Below are positions 18,405-28,150 of a DNA stretch of 51,493 bases, piece after piece. Every line of letters begins with the position of its first letter. Positions within the stretch are counted from its first letter, which is position 1. The position numbers were made by a program, and so were the translations under genes. Below the pieces are notes generated by a model. The model made no database searches and was not told the origin of the DNA. It worked only from the letters and a program-made list of their open reading frames with translations. The DNA lies in the NCBI GenBank assembly GCA_020629415.1, contig JAHDDL010000008.1, forward strand, positions 59,013-110,505, read 5' to 3'. The stretch comes from Maribacter sp. Its GTDB lineage: Bacteria; Bacteroidota; Bacteroidia; Flavobacteriales; Flavobacteriaceae.

Positions 18405-19571
18405 TTATTTTTTGATTTTTACTTTTTGGCCATCTTTAACGCTTCTGGCACCTTCTTTTATAATTTGGTTACCATCGGTTAAACCGGATAATACTTCAAT
18501 ATTGGCCCCTTGGGTTTTACCTGTTTTGATAACGCTTCTTTTTACTACCGCTTCGCCATCCGCATTTGGTTCTTCTGCAACAAAAACATACTGCTCGCCA
18601 TCTGCATTTTCAGAAATTATACTTGTTGGTATTAATATGGCATTGTCGCTTGTATAGTCATTTATAGCAACCTTTGCGGTTAAATTTGGTTTTATTCTTC
18701 CCGCTTTGTTCGGTACAGGTATTTCAGCTTCAAAAGAACGGTTGGAAGGATTTATGAAATTACCGGTTTCCCTAATTTTTGTAACGATACTGTCACCTAA
18801 AACCGGAAAATAAACCAATGCCTCTTTCCCCTTGGTTACATTGTCTATGTACGATTCCGGAACTTCAACTTCAATGTACATATCAGATAGATTTACAATA
18901 CGGAATACTTCTGACCCTGGACCAGGAGCCACCACTGTACCTTGGTCCTTGATAACATTATCGATAATACCGGAAAAAGGAGCTCTAATTGTAGATTTTC
19001 CTAATTGGCTCTGTGCTTGCGCTACCATGTTTTCAGCAGCCTCATAATTGGCTTTTGCCTGTAAGAATTGTATTTCCGAACCAATATTCTGGTTCCATAA
19101 ACGCTCTTGACGTTCAAAAGTAGTTTTAGCTAATTCAGCTTGTGTTTTCAATTGACTTAATTGGCTTGACATACCACCATCATCAATAGTTGCCAATACC
19201 TGACCTCTAGAAACTTTAGTACCTTCTTTAACATAAACCCTTTGTAGCGTACCCGCCATTTCTGGGTAAATAAGAACATTTTGTTTGGTAGAAACATCGC
19301 CCTGTAATTCTAGATAGTGATTAAATACTTCTTTTTTTGCGGTCAATGTATTTACCAAAGGCAACTTTTCTTCATTACCTAAAATTCCTATAGCAGAATC
19401 TAATGATTTAAGTTGGGCATCGATCACTTTTTGCTGAGCGGTAATTTCATTTTTCTTCGCTCTTATTGCTTCTAGGTCTTGTTGCGCTATAATATCGGCT
19501 ACCGTTTGCTCACCACCACCGCACGAGTAAATGCCTATGGTCGTAATTAATAAAACTAGTATTTTTTTCAT
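18405..19571 (-). CDS. RND efflux periplasmic adaptor (membrane fusion protein), lipoprotein
   Basis: 388 aa. Lipobox IGIYS-C. A coiled-coil helical hairpin (~30-75 and ~140-185) flanks a split biotinyl/lipoyl-like half-motif ('MAGTLQRVYVKEGTKVSRGQVLATID' and 'STIRAPFSGIIDNVIKDQGTVVAPG'), followed by beta-barrel and membrane-proximal domains. This is the HlyD/AcrA architecture that bridges the RND pump and the TolC channel. The third gene of the operon, 25 bp after tolC. Confidence 0.93.
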   Translation of the reverse strand: MKKILVLLITTIGIYSCGGGEQTVADIIAQQDLEAIRAKKNEITAQQKVIDAQLKSLDSAIGILGNEEKLPLVNTLTAKKEVFNHYLELQGDVSTKQNVLIYPEMAGTLQRVYVKEGTKVSRGQVLATIDDGGMSSQLSQLKTQAELAKTTFERQERLWNQNIGSEIQFLQAKANYEAAENMVAQAQSQLGKSTIRAPFSGIIDNVIKDQGTVVAPGPGSEVFRIVNLSDMYIEVEVPESYIDNVTKGKEALVYFPVLGDSIVTKIRETGNFINPSNRSFEAEIPVPNKAGRIKPNLTAKVAINDYTSDNAILIPTSIISENADGEQYVFVAEEPNADGEAVVKRSVIKTGKTQGANIEVLSGLTDGNQIIKEGARSVKDGQKVKIKK

Positions 19572-19596
19572 GATTATATTTTTAGTGATTGATTAT

Positions 19597-20937
19597 TTAG
19601 CCTTTTGTATTTAAAATAATTTCTAATTCGGTCTTTTTATTGATGACCTCTACCATAGATTGTAAAAATTCTTGTTGTGTGGTATAGAGTTGTGTTTGTG
19701 CTTGTCTTAGTTCAAAACTGGTAGCTAAACCTTCTTTATATTTTATCTGGTTCTTGTTTTCTATTCGTTCAGATAGCATTAGATTTTGTTTTGCAGTTTC
19801 ATAGTTATCTATGGCCAAGGTGAAATTGTTCTTGGCATTTTCTAACTGAAGTCTAATTTGTTGCTCTGCTTCGGTCAATTGTGTTTTTGCTTTTTCTAAT
19901 GCAATTTTTGCACGTTGTGTGCTGGCACTTCTTTTTAAAGAACTGAAGATTGGAATATTCAGGTCTAGACCAAGTATAGAAGAATCAAACCACTGTTGGT
20001 CTCCATTGAAAAAATCAAAATTTTCTGAGTAGGCGGCACTACCATAATTGATGTATGCATTTAATGTAGGTAATGCACGGCTTCTAGCTAATTTCCATTC
20101 AAAATAACGTTGTTCGTTTAAATTTTCCGCAAGTTTGTAATCTACGTTATCTTCAATATTAAAATCTGTACTAAGAATGTTAAGGTTCATTTTAGAAACT
20201 GTAAGGTCCTCTAAGTTGTCTTTTAACTGTGTAGGTGCGTTTAAGTCCAAACCTAAGCTAACGTTGAGCATTTGAAGTGTAATTTCCTGTAGTCTAATGG
20301 CGTTTTGTAATCGGTTTTCTACAGATGATAATGTAATTTGAAGTTGGTCTACACTTTCTTCTTCTCCTAATCCGTTTTCAAATAATTTGGTAGTTTCATA
20401 AAGTGTTTTTTCTAGTGTTGCTTTATTTTTCTCTAAAATTTTAACACTCTCTTCCGCTAATAGAACGTTGCCGTATGCTTCTACGACTTGCTTTCTAACA
20501 TCTAATTCTGTTTTTTCTTTATTGTTGTCGCTATAGCTTAAGAAAGCTTTTGTTGCCTGAACCCCAACAATGTAGGAACCGTCAAAAATTTGTTGTGTAA
20601 GGGTAGCGGTAGCGGTCATTGATTGTGGTTGAGAGAATACAACGGGAATAAATTCCCCTGCTGCGCCACCAACTAATTCTGCAGGTAATAACGTAACAGG
20701 TTGCTTTAATTGGTTTGAGTACCCTACAGATCCATTTATCTGAGGTAGACCGGTTGCAATAGTTTCCCATTTTTGCTTTTGTGCATCTATAATATCCCTA
20801 TTTGCATTAATGGCCGAATAGTTGTTCTCTAAGGCATACGTAATAGCTTCCTCTAGGGTGAAGGAGGAAGTTTGCTCTTGTGAATATCCCAAGCTAATAC
20901 TTAGAATAAAGATTAATATTACTAATTGATTTCGCAT
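19597..20937 (-). CDS. TolC-family outer-membrane efflux channel
   Basis: 446 aa. Signal peptide (VILIFILSISLGYSQ), then the two internally homologous OEP repeats made of long alpha-helical hairpins ('ALENNYSAINANRDIIDAQKQKWETIATGLPQINGSVGYS' and 'EQRYFEWKLARSRALPTLNAYINYG'). Exports substrates delivered by the adaptor and RND pump across the outer membrane. Its ATG directly abuts the TetR stop (no gap), so it is translationally close-coupled to the regulator. Confidence 0.92.
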   Translation of the reverse strand: MRNQLVILIFILSISLGYSQEQTSSFTLEEAITYALENNYSAINANRDIIDAQKQKWETIATGLPQINGSVGYSNQLKQPVTLLPAELVGGAAGEFIPVVFSQPQSMTATATLTQQIFDGSYIVGVQATKAFLSYSDNNKEKTELDVRKQVVEAYGNVLLAEESVKILEKNKATLEKTLYETTKLFENGLGEEESVDQLQITLSSVENRLQNAIRLQEITLQMLNVSLGLDLNAPTQLKDNLEDLTVSKMNLNILSTDFNIEDNVDYKLAENLNEQRYFEWKLARSRALPTLNAYINYGSAAYSENFDFFNGDQQWFDSSILGLDLNIPIFSSLKRSASTQRAKIALEKAKTQLTEAEQQIRLQLENAKNNFTLAIDNYETAKQNLMLSERIENKNQIKYKEGLATSFELRQAQTQLYTTQQEFLQSMVEVINKKTELEIILNTKG

Positions 20938-21543
20938 TTATTCTTGATTTGAATTGATGATGTTATTTAAAATGGTTTTTCCTTTTGGGGTGACAATTCC
21001 TCTTAGGTGATATTCTAAAAACGAGTCCATAAGTTTGGCTATTGGAAATTGGTCTAGAGGAAAAATGTTTTGGTCTTTTATACTGTTCATGCCGGTAAAA
21101 TATATTCTAGCAACAAACTCAGGTTCAATGTTATCCCTAAATAAACCCTGTTCTAGTCCGCGTTCTACATTTAATAACACGCAGCTATGCATTTTATCGA
21201 ATTGCATTAGTTTTAGGTTTTTATGAATTTTGGGATAATATTTCATCAATTGATATTGCGGAGAGCTTTTTTCGTCGTTTAAATGAGACATAACATATTT
21301 TTTGATCTCATATAATTCTTCTATAGCGTTCTTCTCCATCGCTATAATTAAATCTATGCCATCACTTAAGTGGCAAAATTTGTTCATTACACAATCTTCC
21401 ACAAGGGAAGTTTTGTTGCTGTATTCGCTGTAAATAGTTTTTTTTGATATACCAATTTCTTTGGCAATATCATCCATGGTAATACTCTTAAAACCGCGTT
21501 CCAAAAAAAGTTGTGAAGCTGTTTCCCTAATTTTTTCTTTCAT
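20938..21543 (-). CDS. TetR-family regulator of the efflux operon
   Basis: 201 aa. N-terminal TetR HTH (residues ~5-50: 'IRETASQLFLERGFKSITMDDIAKEIGISKKTIYSEYSNKTSLV'), C-terminal all-helical ligand/dimerisation domain of unrecognised specificity. It is the first gene of the efflux operon, so autoregulation is the simplest model: the upstream region holds an exact -7 box and a nested GGAAACT/AGTTTCC inverted repeat. The predicted transcript starts ~5 nt before the ATG. Confidence 0.9.
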   Translation of the reverse strand: MKEKIRETASQLFLERGFKSITMDDIAKEIGISKKTIYSEYSNKTSLVEDCVMNKFCHLSDGIDLIIAMEKNAIEELYEIKKYVMSHLNDEKSSPQYQLMKYYPKIHKNLKLMQFDKMHSCVLLNVERGLEQGLFRDNIEPEFVARIYFTGMNSIKDQNIFPLDQFPIAKLMDSFLEYHLRGIVTPKGKTILNNIINSNQE

Positions 21544-21551
21544 AACAGCTG

Positions 21552-21592
21552 CAAATATACATAAGGAAACTATAGAAACTTAAAAAGTTTCC
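21552..21592 (-). promoter_or_regulatory. Efflux operon promoter and TetR-operator-like palindrome
   Basis: -7 element TATATTTG on the minus strand (21559-21552). Immediately upstream are GGAAACT (21565-21571) and AGTTTCC (21586-21592) as an inverted pair, with GAAACTT (21575-21581) and AAGTTTC (21585-21591) forming a tighter 7-3-7 palindrome. The position covers the -33 region, as expected for a repressor. Confidence 0.55.
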
Positions 21593-21744
21593 AAAGTTTT
21601 ACAATTTAATAATGTGCTGTGTTTTTATGAACTAATTAAGGATGGCATCAATACATGGGAGATACTAATGTATAGAATACGTGGGAATAAGATATGGACA
21701 TGGGGTCTATAACTTAAAAACGTTACATAGAATATAGCTAGTTG

Positions 21745-23433
21745 CTATCTTCTCTTTTTATATATAATGTAAAATAAAACGAGAAGGATGGAGCCCCCTA
21801 CAATGTACCATAAGGTAAAGGCTTTTTTTTTGGGGCTGTTGACCTCAATAATTGCTAGTTGTTGGTTTGCCTCTATATTGGTCAATACTTGAGTATTGCC
21901 ACCTGTCCAATTAACTATGACGGAATCTACTTTTTTATTCGTTCCCAAACCGAAGTGCGCAATAACAGAGTTTTGTGATAAGTGACTAGATCCACCGCCA
22001 TCTATTTCCCTAATAGTTCTCTTTCCATCAACAACTATCGTAACTCTAGAGCCAATACCATTAGCTTCAGAAGCAATACCTTTTAATGCTACTTTTAGCC
22101 AATTACCATTGGCAATGTCATTTCTAAACAGGCGGGTGGTAGATGGTATTGGGTAATTTAAAATAGGTTGTTGATTAACGACCAAAAGATCCATGTCACC
22201 ATCGTTGTCCATGTCAAAAATTACCGATCCTCTACCTATTCCGTAATCGTTAATAGCTAGTTCTCTTCCTTTTTCGGTGTATGTGTTATCATTATTCTCA
22301 AAATAGAAATTACCCATAGGCGTGCAATTGGGGTTCAAATCTCCGTTAGAAACAAATAAATCTAGATCTTCGTCATGATCAAAGTCTGCAAAATTGGCGC
22401 CCCAACTAATGGCTAGGTTATATGTACCTAATTCTTTCGCTTTATCTACAAACGGCTTGCCAGTACCTTGGTTTTCCATAAGCATGTTGAACTTGATGTT
22501 TGTAATGTAATAATCCATCCACCCGTCACCGTTGTAATCACCAACAGCAGCACCCATTGCGTTTATCTTTAAATCCATTTCGGTTTGTTCACTAACATCC
22601 TTAAAATGATTGTCTGGATATTCATTTTGATAAAGAAAATTAGGGACGGCCTTATATCCAAAATCCTGGTTTACCAATAAATCTTGATCTTGGTCATTAT
22701 CATAATCCGTGAAAACACCGCCAAAACCAAAACCTTTGTGCCCTAAACCATATTCATCATATACATTTTTAAAACTTTTACCACCTTCATTTTTTAGTAA
22801 GTAGCTTCTAGCTGTTTGGTTGGCACTTACTATGGTGGCATCTTTTATAATGCCTAGTTTACCGGTAAATTCTTGAAAATAATTACCAACAAACAAATCA
22901 GGATATCCATCTGCATCTATATCTCCAAAACTTGGTCCTGTACTGAAAGAGTTTAAGTCCTCTAAGCTGTATTCATTAGTAACATCTTTAAATGTAGCAT
23001 CTCCATTATTTAAGAAGAGTAAATTTTTAGCTCTTGGTATAATATTTTTGCCATCTGTAGTGGTAATGGTTGTAATGAACAGATCTCTGTATCCATCTTT
23101 ATTAATATCTGCACTTATAACACCTTGGGTTACATACTCATTAGTTATTTCTAGACCGGATCCTTTAAAAACATCCGTAAACGTACCATTACCATTATTA
23201 AGGTACAGTCTGTCAGATTTTATACCACTAGTAATATACAGATCTTCAAATCCGTCTTTATTGAAATCAAGAACGGTAACTCCGCCGCCAAATGTTCCTT
23301 CGTATACTTCGTATTGGTGGTCCAAACCAGCTTCGGCGGTAACATCTACAAATTTTTGTTGTGCATTGGCAAACTTGCCGCAGTTAACAAATAATACTAG
23401 CGTTAAAGTAAGTGATGCTAATCTATTTTTCAT
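21745..23433 (-). CDS. CRTAC1-type protein (FG-GAP/VCBS beta-propeller + ASPIC/UnbV) with C-terminal membrane anchor
   Basis: 562 aa. N-terminal signal peptide (SLTLTLVLFVNCGKFANAQ). Then FG-GAP/VCBS repeats with Ca-binding loops of the form DxNxDGxxD (DFNKDGFEDLYI, DINKDGYRDLFI, DIDADGYPDLFV, DYNGDGWMDYYI, DMDNDGDMDLLV), and an ASPIC/UnbV domain near 440-520 (ANGIGSRV, SHLSQNSVIAHFGLG, VNWTGGNTQVL). Residues 542-558 are a hydrophobic helix followed by KKRR, a C-terminal anchor that its larger paralogue at 24796 lacks. Likely displayed on a membrane; its ligand is unknown. Its start overlaps the haloperoxidase-like gene by 11 bp, so they are tightly coupled. Last gene of the susC-led operon. 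Confidence 0.88.
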   Translation of the reverse strand: MKNRLASLTLTLVLFVNCGKFANAQQKFVDVTAEAGLDHQYEVYEGTFGGGVTVLDFNKDGFEDLYITSGIKSDRLYLNNGNGTFTDVFKGSGLEITNEYVTQGVISADINKDGYRDLFITTITTTDGKNIIPRAKNLLFLNNGDATFKDVTNEYSLEDLNSFSTGPSFGDIDADGYPDLFVGNYFQEFTGKLGIIKDATIVSANQTARSYLLKNEGGKSFKNVYDEYGLGHKGFGFGGVFTDYDNDQDQDLLVNQDFGYKAVPNFLYQNEYPDNHFKDVSEQTEMDLKINAMGAAVGDYNGDGWMDYYITNIKFNMLMENQGTGKPFVDKAKELGTYNLAISWGANFADFDHDEDLDLFVSNGDLNPNCTPMGNFYFENNDNTYTEKGRELAINDYGIGRGSVIFDMDNDGDMDLLVVNQQPILNYPIPSTTRLFRNDIANGNWLKVALKGIASEANGIGSRVTIVVDGKRTIREIDGGGSSHLSQNSVIAHFGLGTNKKVDSVIVNWTGGNTQVLTNIEANQQLAIIEVNSPKKKAFTLWYIVGGSILLVLFYIIYKKRR

Positions 23434-24781
23434 TTGTTTTCTTCCATTCTAGGCCGTAAACGTTTTTTGCTATTTCAACGCCTTTTTCTAATCCTACTTC
23501 GTTATCTAATTGCGTATGTATACCGCCATAAAACCTTGAGTCTGCCGTTTCTTGAGCGGCATCCCAAAAGCTATCAAAAGATCTTATAACAAAATCGGTT
23601 TCTTTTAATTCATCACGTTCCCTGCCTTCATGAGCTCTATCCGTAAAAGTAAATTCTTTTCCAAAATTATGCTCTAAAACGGTTGCTGCGGCAGCCGCTT
23701 GTATTGCATGTCCGGAAGGGAAGGAAGGAAATGGTGGGTCAGGCCAAAAAGACTCCCATTCTTCATCTATATATTTTGGTATAAAAGTATTTGGTCTCTC
23801 GGTAAAAAATTGATATTTCCATTTCCAGCAGTTCACGAACGCATCCGATACGGCCATGCCTACCTGTGCATAGACCTGTGTAGTTTCAATAAGCGATATG
23901 TCATGTCCTTCTACGGCCAAGGTTGCAAAATAATAAGAATGTCCTGGTGGTGTAAAGCTTACATCTGGGTCATCTCCCCACCAAATGGCTGCTTCTTTTT
24001 CTAATTGGGTCAATTCTAAATCCTTGAGATATACATTTTCAAATTGTTTATAGTACGCTGAACCAGGCGTGGTGTCATACGGAATCATTTTTGGGTCTTC
24101 AATCGCTTTATTTTTAGATGCAAAAGTTCTATTTTCACCCCAGTGTGGGTGTAATGGGTGATGACTAAAAGATTGTGCAAATAGGGGTGGTTTCCAAGAG
24201 CCAGGTCTGTCCGGATGTACCATGGTCTTATCAAAATTTTTCAAATATCCTCTATGTCCGCCATCGGTTTTTGACCACTCAAAAATGATTTGCGCTACTT
24301 TTTTACCGAATGCCACGGAACGTTCTGCTGTTTGTTGATCAACATCCATTGTAAATTGATCGTAAATTACTTGTTCTAATGAATCTATTTTTTGAATATT
24401 TTCTTCGGAGGTTTGTACATAGATGTTTTTTAGAATTTCCGATTGTCCGGCATTTAGTGCCAGTACCCAATTATATTCTTTAGAGGCATCCGCTATTGGG
24501 AGTTGATCAAACCCGGTTAACTGCCCCCCCATTGATTTATAATCAGGAAAACCTTGTACAGTGGTTTCGTACATAGTTAAGCCCGTATAACCAAATGCCC
24601 TAGAAGCAAAAGTGGGTGAATTTGACGGTGTATATCTGGTAATGAACAAAGTCATGTTGGCCCACTCTAAGGCAACTTCCTTTTCGCTTAATTTGGGCTG
24701 TTCTTTGGTAGTACATGATGTAAATTGTACAATAAGAGCTACGAAGGTTATTATGTATTTTAATTTACTGAAAAAAGTCAT
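23423..24781 (-). CDS. Vanadium-haloperoxidase-like / PAP2-superfamily lipoprotein
   Basis: 452 aa. Lipobox TS-C23, so exported and lipidated. The C-terminal half holds all three conserved PAP2/vanadium-haloperoxidase motifs: K322-x6-R329-P330, P-S356-G357-H358 and S415-R416-x5-H422. In the superfamily these bind vanadate (haloperoxidases) or phosphate (acid phosphatases) and supply the covalent His. Length and the long N-terminal helical half fit the vanadium-dependent haloperoxidase annotation class rather than short PAP2 phosphatases, but halide oxidation cannot be told from phosphatase activity by sequence alone. It lies between two CRTAC1-type genes in a SusCD operon: 14 bp after the first, 11-bp overlap with the second. 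Confidence 0.85.
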   Translation of the reverse strand: MTFFSKLKYIITFVALIVQFTSCTTKEQPKLSEKEVALEWANMTLFITRYTPSNSPTFASRAFGYTGLTMYETTVQGFPDYKSMGGQLTGFDQLPIADASKEYNWVLALNAGQSEILKNIYVQTSEENIQKIDSLEQVIYDQFTMDVDQQTAERSVAFGKKVAQIIFEWSKTDGGHRGYLKNFDKTMVHPDRPGSWKPPLFAQSFSHHPLHPHWGENRTFASKNKAIEDPKMIPYDTTPGSAYYKQFENVYLKDLELTQLEKEAAIWWGDDPDVSFTPPGHSYYFATLAVEGHDISLIETTQVYAQVGMAVSDAFVNCWKWKYQFFTERPNTFIPKYIDEEWESFWPDPPFPSFPSGHAIQAAAAATVLEHNFGKEFTFTDRAHEGRERDELKETDFVIRSFDSFWDAAQETADSRFYGGIHTQLDNEVGLEKGVEIAKNVYGLEWKKTNEK

Positions 24782-24795
24782 GGTTAATTAAAAAG

Positions 24796-27700
24796 CTATT
24801 TTAATAGTTGATAAGTTTCGGTTGCTGCACCGTAACTTGTAAATATAAGTTCGTCATTTATGAGTAGTGCATGGGTATCACTACCTTTTATGGATAATCC
24901 AGATTGTGTCTGTCGTAGGTATTTAAAGTTGCCATCAGCCTTGCCCAGAAGCACAGTACCATAATTAGCATCAAATTTTCCAATTCTTAATTTATAAAAA
25001 TCATTGTTTCCTAAAAGTAGTAAATCCATAATACCATCATTGTTAAAATCTGAACTAACAATACTGGAAATAGGGGAGTATTGTGCTTGTATTGGCAATG
25101 ATATGTTTTTATATCTATCACTTTTATTGCTCATTAAAACTGTCGTTTTTTGATGCGTAATAGCCAATTTTTTTGCTTTTTGTAGTTCAGTTTCATCGAG
25201 AATATCATTTATGGTTGCTTCGGCATACTTTTTATAGCTATTAAATATTTGGCGTTTTCCAGAAAGTTGACCTAGTAACTCGTCCCTGGTCACATACGGA
25301 TAGCTCTTGCCATCTATATAAAAGTTTAAAATAGGGTCTATTGAACCGTTATGGTCAAAATCGGAATAATACAGCTCGGCAGGTCTTTCAATACTTAGTT
25401 TAAATTGCGTATTTGTACCAATATTACCTGCTATAATATCTGGTTTGCCATCTTTATTTAGGTCGGTAACATGAAGGCTAGTCCACAAACCGGATAAAGA
25501 TTCGTTGAAAAAATTATGCGTTTCATTTATCAATTTCCCACTTTTGTTCAAATAAATAGAGATAGGCATCCACTCCCCAACTACAATCAGATCATCTTGT
25601 TGGTCACCATCCATATCTGCCCATACGGCATCGGTAACCATTCCTACATTTTTCAGTTCCGGCTGTATTGTATCGGTATGGTCGGTAAATTTTCCTGTAC
25701 TATCATTGATAAGAATATAACTCCTTGGTATTTCAGGAAAACGCCCCGGTATACTATAGCCTCCCACAAAAATATCTATATATGAATCATTGTTAATATC
25801 AGAGAATGTTATGGATCCGGTGCTGGTTAACATTTTTGGTAAGGCATTTTTATGTTTTTTAAAATTTCCTTTCCCATCACCTAAATAAACTCTGTCCTGT
25901 AGTAAAGGATCGTTCGGTTCCAGATGATGATAACCACCACTAGCAATATATGCATCTAAATTTCCGTCCTTGTTAATATCGATCAGTGATATGTCCGTAT
26001 CTGAATATTGTTGGTCCTGTTCAAGATCAGCACTTGTTCTATTATTAAATATTTTTTGTGAATTCTGAATATACACGGCAGTAGCTTGACCAATACCGCC
26101 TCCAATAACAATATCTTCTAGTCCATCATTATTTATATCACCCTTAGCCATGGGCGGACCGTAATGTGATAATTGCTTTAATAATAATGATTGTCTTTTA
26201 AAGTCATTCATTGAAGATGATGAATGCGCGTAATTAATTGCATTAGATACTTTACGAAATAAAGGTTTAGATTTATCTTTTAAGATAGTGGTTTTGGTAG
26301 CATTACTTTCTTCTAAAACCAATAATTGATTAGTGGCAACTTCCCTTAAGGTTTCAGTTTTACCTGAATTCCATTGAACCGTTAAGGAGTCTATAATACT
26401 AACATCATTAAACCCAAAATGTAAAATAGATGAAACTGTTGAAAGATAGCCTTGAGTAGGCATTTGTTCTACAACTTGAGTTTTGTCTTTGCTATATACA
26501 CTTACTTTTGATCCAATACCGTTGGTATTTTTATCAGCACCTTTTAATTGAATACTTATTTGATGGGTGCTTTCTTTTTTAGTATCATTTCTATAGATGA
26601 AAGCCGGTTTGTTTATATTGTTCACCACTAGGTCCAAATCACCATCATTATCCAGGTCAACATAAATTGAACCGTTACTATTAGCTGGTTGGTCAACACC
26701 TGCTTTGTCTGTTTTATCGCTAAAATTTAGTCCATCATTATTGCTGTAATAGAAGTTGGTCAGGTTTGAAGCTGGCATTTCTTTTATCAATTCCAAAACA
26801 TCTTGTCGTTGTAGCCTACCTTTAGATTGTACATAACTATCCATGTAATTGATAAAATCTAAATTGGTATAATCCCTATAATATCCGTTGGAAATAAATA
26901 AATCTTTAAAACCGTCATTATCAAAATCTGCAAAGAGGGGAGCCCAACTCCAATCTGTGTTTGAAATACCGGCTAGTTGTCCAATTTCACTAAAGGTGTT
27001 ATCGCCATTGTTCAACTGAAGCATGTTCCTCATGTATTGATGGTGAAACCCACTTCTAATATTTAAATCGAATTTTTCATAATTATCAGGTGACAATAAT
27101 AGTTTTTGACGCTTATTATCTTTAGGCAGCATGTCTAAGGTGAAAATATCCTGTAGGCCATCATTGTTGATATCTGCAATATTGTTACCCATAGAAAAAT
27201 GGCTTGTATGCCCCATTTGTTCCCCTAATTTGTCAGTGAACGTACCGTTTTTATTGTTGATGTACAGGTAGTCAGGAACTGTATAGTCATTGGAAATATA
27301 GAAATCTTGCCAACCATCATTATTGATATCGCTTATACCTATGCCTAAACCATAGGTAAGTGCAGAGCCACTGATGCCGGCATTTACAGTTACATCAACA
27401 AACGTATTTCTTTTTTGCTCAAAGAGACGTATACCTTGAAGAGGGTCGTCTTTATTGAGAAGTTTTTTAGTGCTTACTTCGTTCAAAACGGGCAAAGATT
27501 TTGGATTATGGTTTAGTAAAAGCATATCCAAATCACCATCTTTATCATAATCAAAAAAATATCCTTGATTACTAAATGCTGCGCTGGCTAGACCATACTC
27601 TTCTGCTTGTTCTTTAAAAATAGGTACGTTATTGGCATCGTTTCCTTGATTGATGAACAATTGATTTTTACGCTTTACATCTGGTAAGGCACCTGAATAG

Positions 27701-28137
27701 CAAAGATAGAGGTCCAGTTTGCCATCTCCGTTTACGTCAGCAGAGGTAATGCCTGTTTTCCAAGGTCCAGGTCTACCGCTAACTTTAGAAGTATTAGTAA
27801 CATCTTTAAATGTAAAATCACCTTGGTTTAAATAGAATTTATTTTCACCCATGTTAGAAGTGAAATACAAATCTTGAAGACCGTCATTATTGAAGTCTCC
27901 TGTAGCAATTCCACCACCATTATAAAGGTATTCATATACCAATACGTTGGCATTTAATCCTTCTTTTAAAGTGTTCTGAAAAGTTACTTTCGTTTCGTCT
28001 TCTGACAAAAGAGTGAATAGGGTAGGTTCTTCAATTTTATTTATTGTTGAAGGGGTTTCATCTTTTTTAATTTTCTCAGTACAGCTTTGGTGTATTAGGA
28101 AAATTAAAAGGATATAGAAGATTTGATTTTTTGTCAT
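24796..28137 (-). CDS. Large CRTAC1-type lipoprotein (multiple FG-GAP repeats + ASPIC/UnbV)
   Basis: 1113 aa. Lipoprotein signal (LLIFLIHQS-C). Two blocks of FG-GAP/VCBS repeats, each repeat with a DxNxDGxxD calcium loop (for example DFNNDGLQDLYF, DVNGDGKLDLYL, DINNDGWQDFYI, DFDNDGFKDLFI, DLDNDGDLDLVV; then DINNDGLEDIVI, DINKDGNLDAYI, DLNKDGKPDIIA, DFNNDGIMDLLL), separated by an ASPIC/UnbV domain (~550-620: NGIGSKVSVYS, STVSSILHFGF, VQWNSGKTETL). I count at least 13 loops, so probably two beta-propellers. It is a cell-surface binding or scaffolding candidate; the family has no settled function. It follows susD after a strong hairpin. Confidence 0.88.
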   Translation of the reverse strand: MTKNQIFYILLIFLIHQSCTEKIKKDETPSTINKIEEPTLFTLLSEDETKVTFQNTLKEGLNANVLVYEYLYNGGGIATGDFNNDGLQDLYFTSNMGENKFYLNQGDFTFKDVTNTSKVSGRPGPWKTGITSADVNGDGKLDLYLCYSGALPDVKRKNQLFINQGNDANNVPIFKEQAEEYGLASAAFSNQGYFFDYDKDGDLDMLLLNHNPKSLPVLNEVSTKKLLNKDDPLQGIRLFEQKRNTFVDVTVNAGISGSALTYGLGIGISDINNDGWQDFYISNDYTVPDYLYINNKNGTFTDKLGEQMGHTSHFSMGNNIADINNDGLQDIFTLDMLPKDNKRQKLLLSPDNYEKFDLNIRSGFHHQYMRNMLQLNNGDNTFSEIGQLAGISNTDWSWAPLFADFDNDGFKDLFISNGYYRDYTNLDFINYMDSYVQSKGRLQRQDVLELIKEMPASNLTNFYYSNNDGLNFSDKTDKAGVDQPANSNGSIYVDLDNDGDLDLVVNNINKPAFIYRNDTKKESTHQISIQLKGADKNTNGIGSKVSVYSKDKTQVVEQMPTQGYLSTVSSILHFGFNDVSIIDSLTVQWNSGKTETLREVATNQLLVLEESNATKTTILKDKSKPLFRKVSNAINYAHSSSSMNDFKRQSLLLKQLSHYGPPMAKGDINNDGLEDIVIGGGIGQATAVYIQNSQKIFNNRTSADLEQDQQYSDTDISLIDINKDGNLDAYIASGGYHHLEPNDPLLQDRVYLGDGKGNFKKHKNALPKMLTSTGSITFSDINNDSYIDIFVGGYSIPGRFPEIPRSYILINDSTGKFTDHTDTIQPELKNVGMVTDAVWADMDGDQQDDLIVVGEWMPISIYLNKSGKLINETHNFFNESLSGLWTSLHVTDLNKDGKPDIIAGNIGTNTQFKLSIERPAELYYSDFDHNGSIDPILNFYIDGKSYPYVTRDELLGQLSGKRQIFNSYKKYAEATINDILDETELQKAKKLAITHQKTTVLMSNKSDRYKNISLPIQAQYSPISSIVSSDFNNDGIMDLLLLGNNDFYKLRIGKFDANYGTVLLGKADGNFKYLRQTQSGLSIKGSDTHALLINDELIFTSYGAATETYQLLK

Positions 28138-28150
28138 TTGTTTAAAAGTA

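Noticed and set aside
21651..21705. Three ACRTGGG words (21653, 21679, 21698) downstream of the CRTAC1-type gene
   Set aside because: Spacings of 26 and 19 bp are irregular and only 7 bp match; not enough to call a repeat array or operator.
23048..23452. 134-codon plus-strand frame in the CRTAC1-type gene
   Set aside because: Antisense of repeated DxNxDG loops; no independent support.
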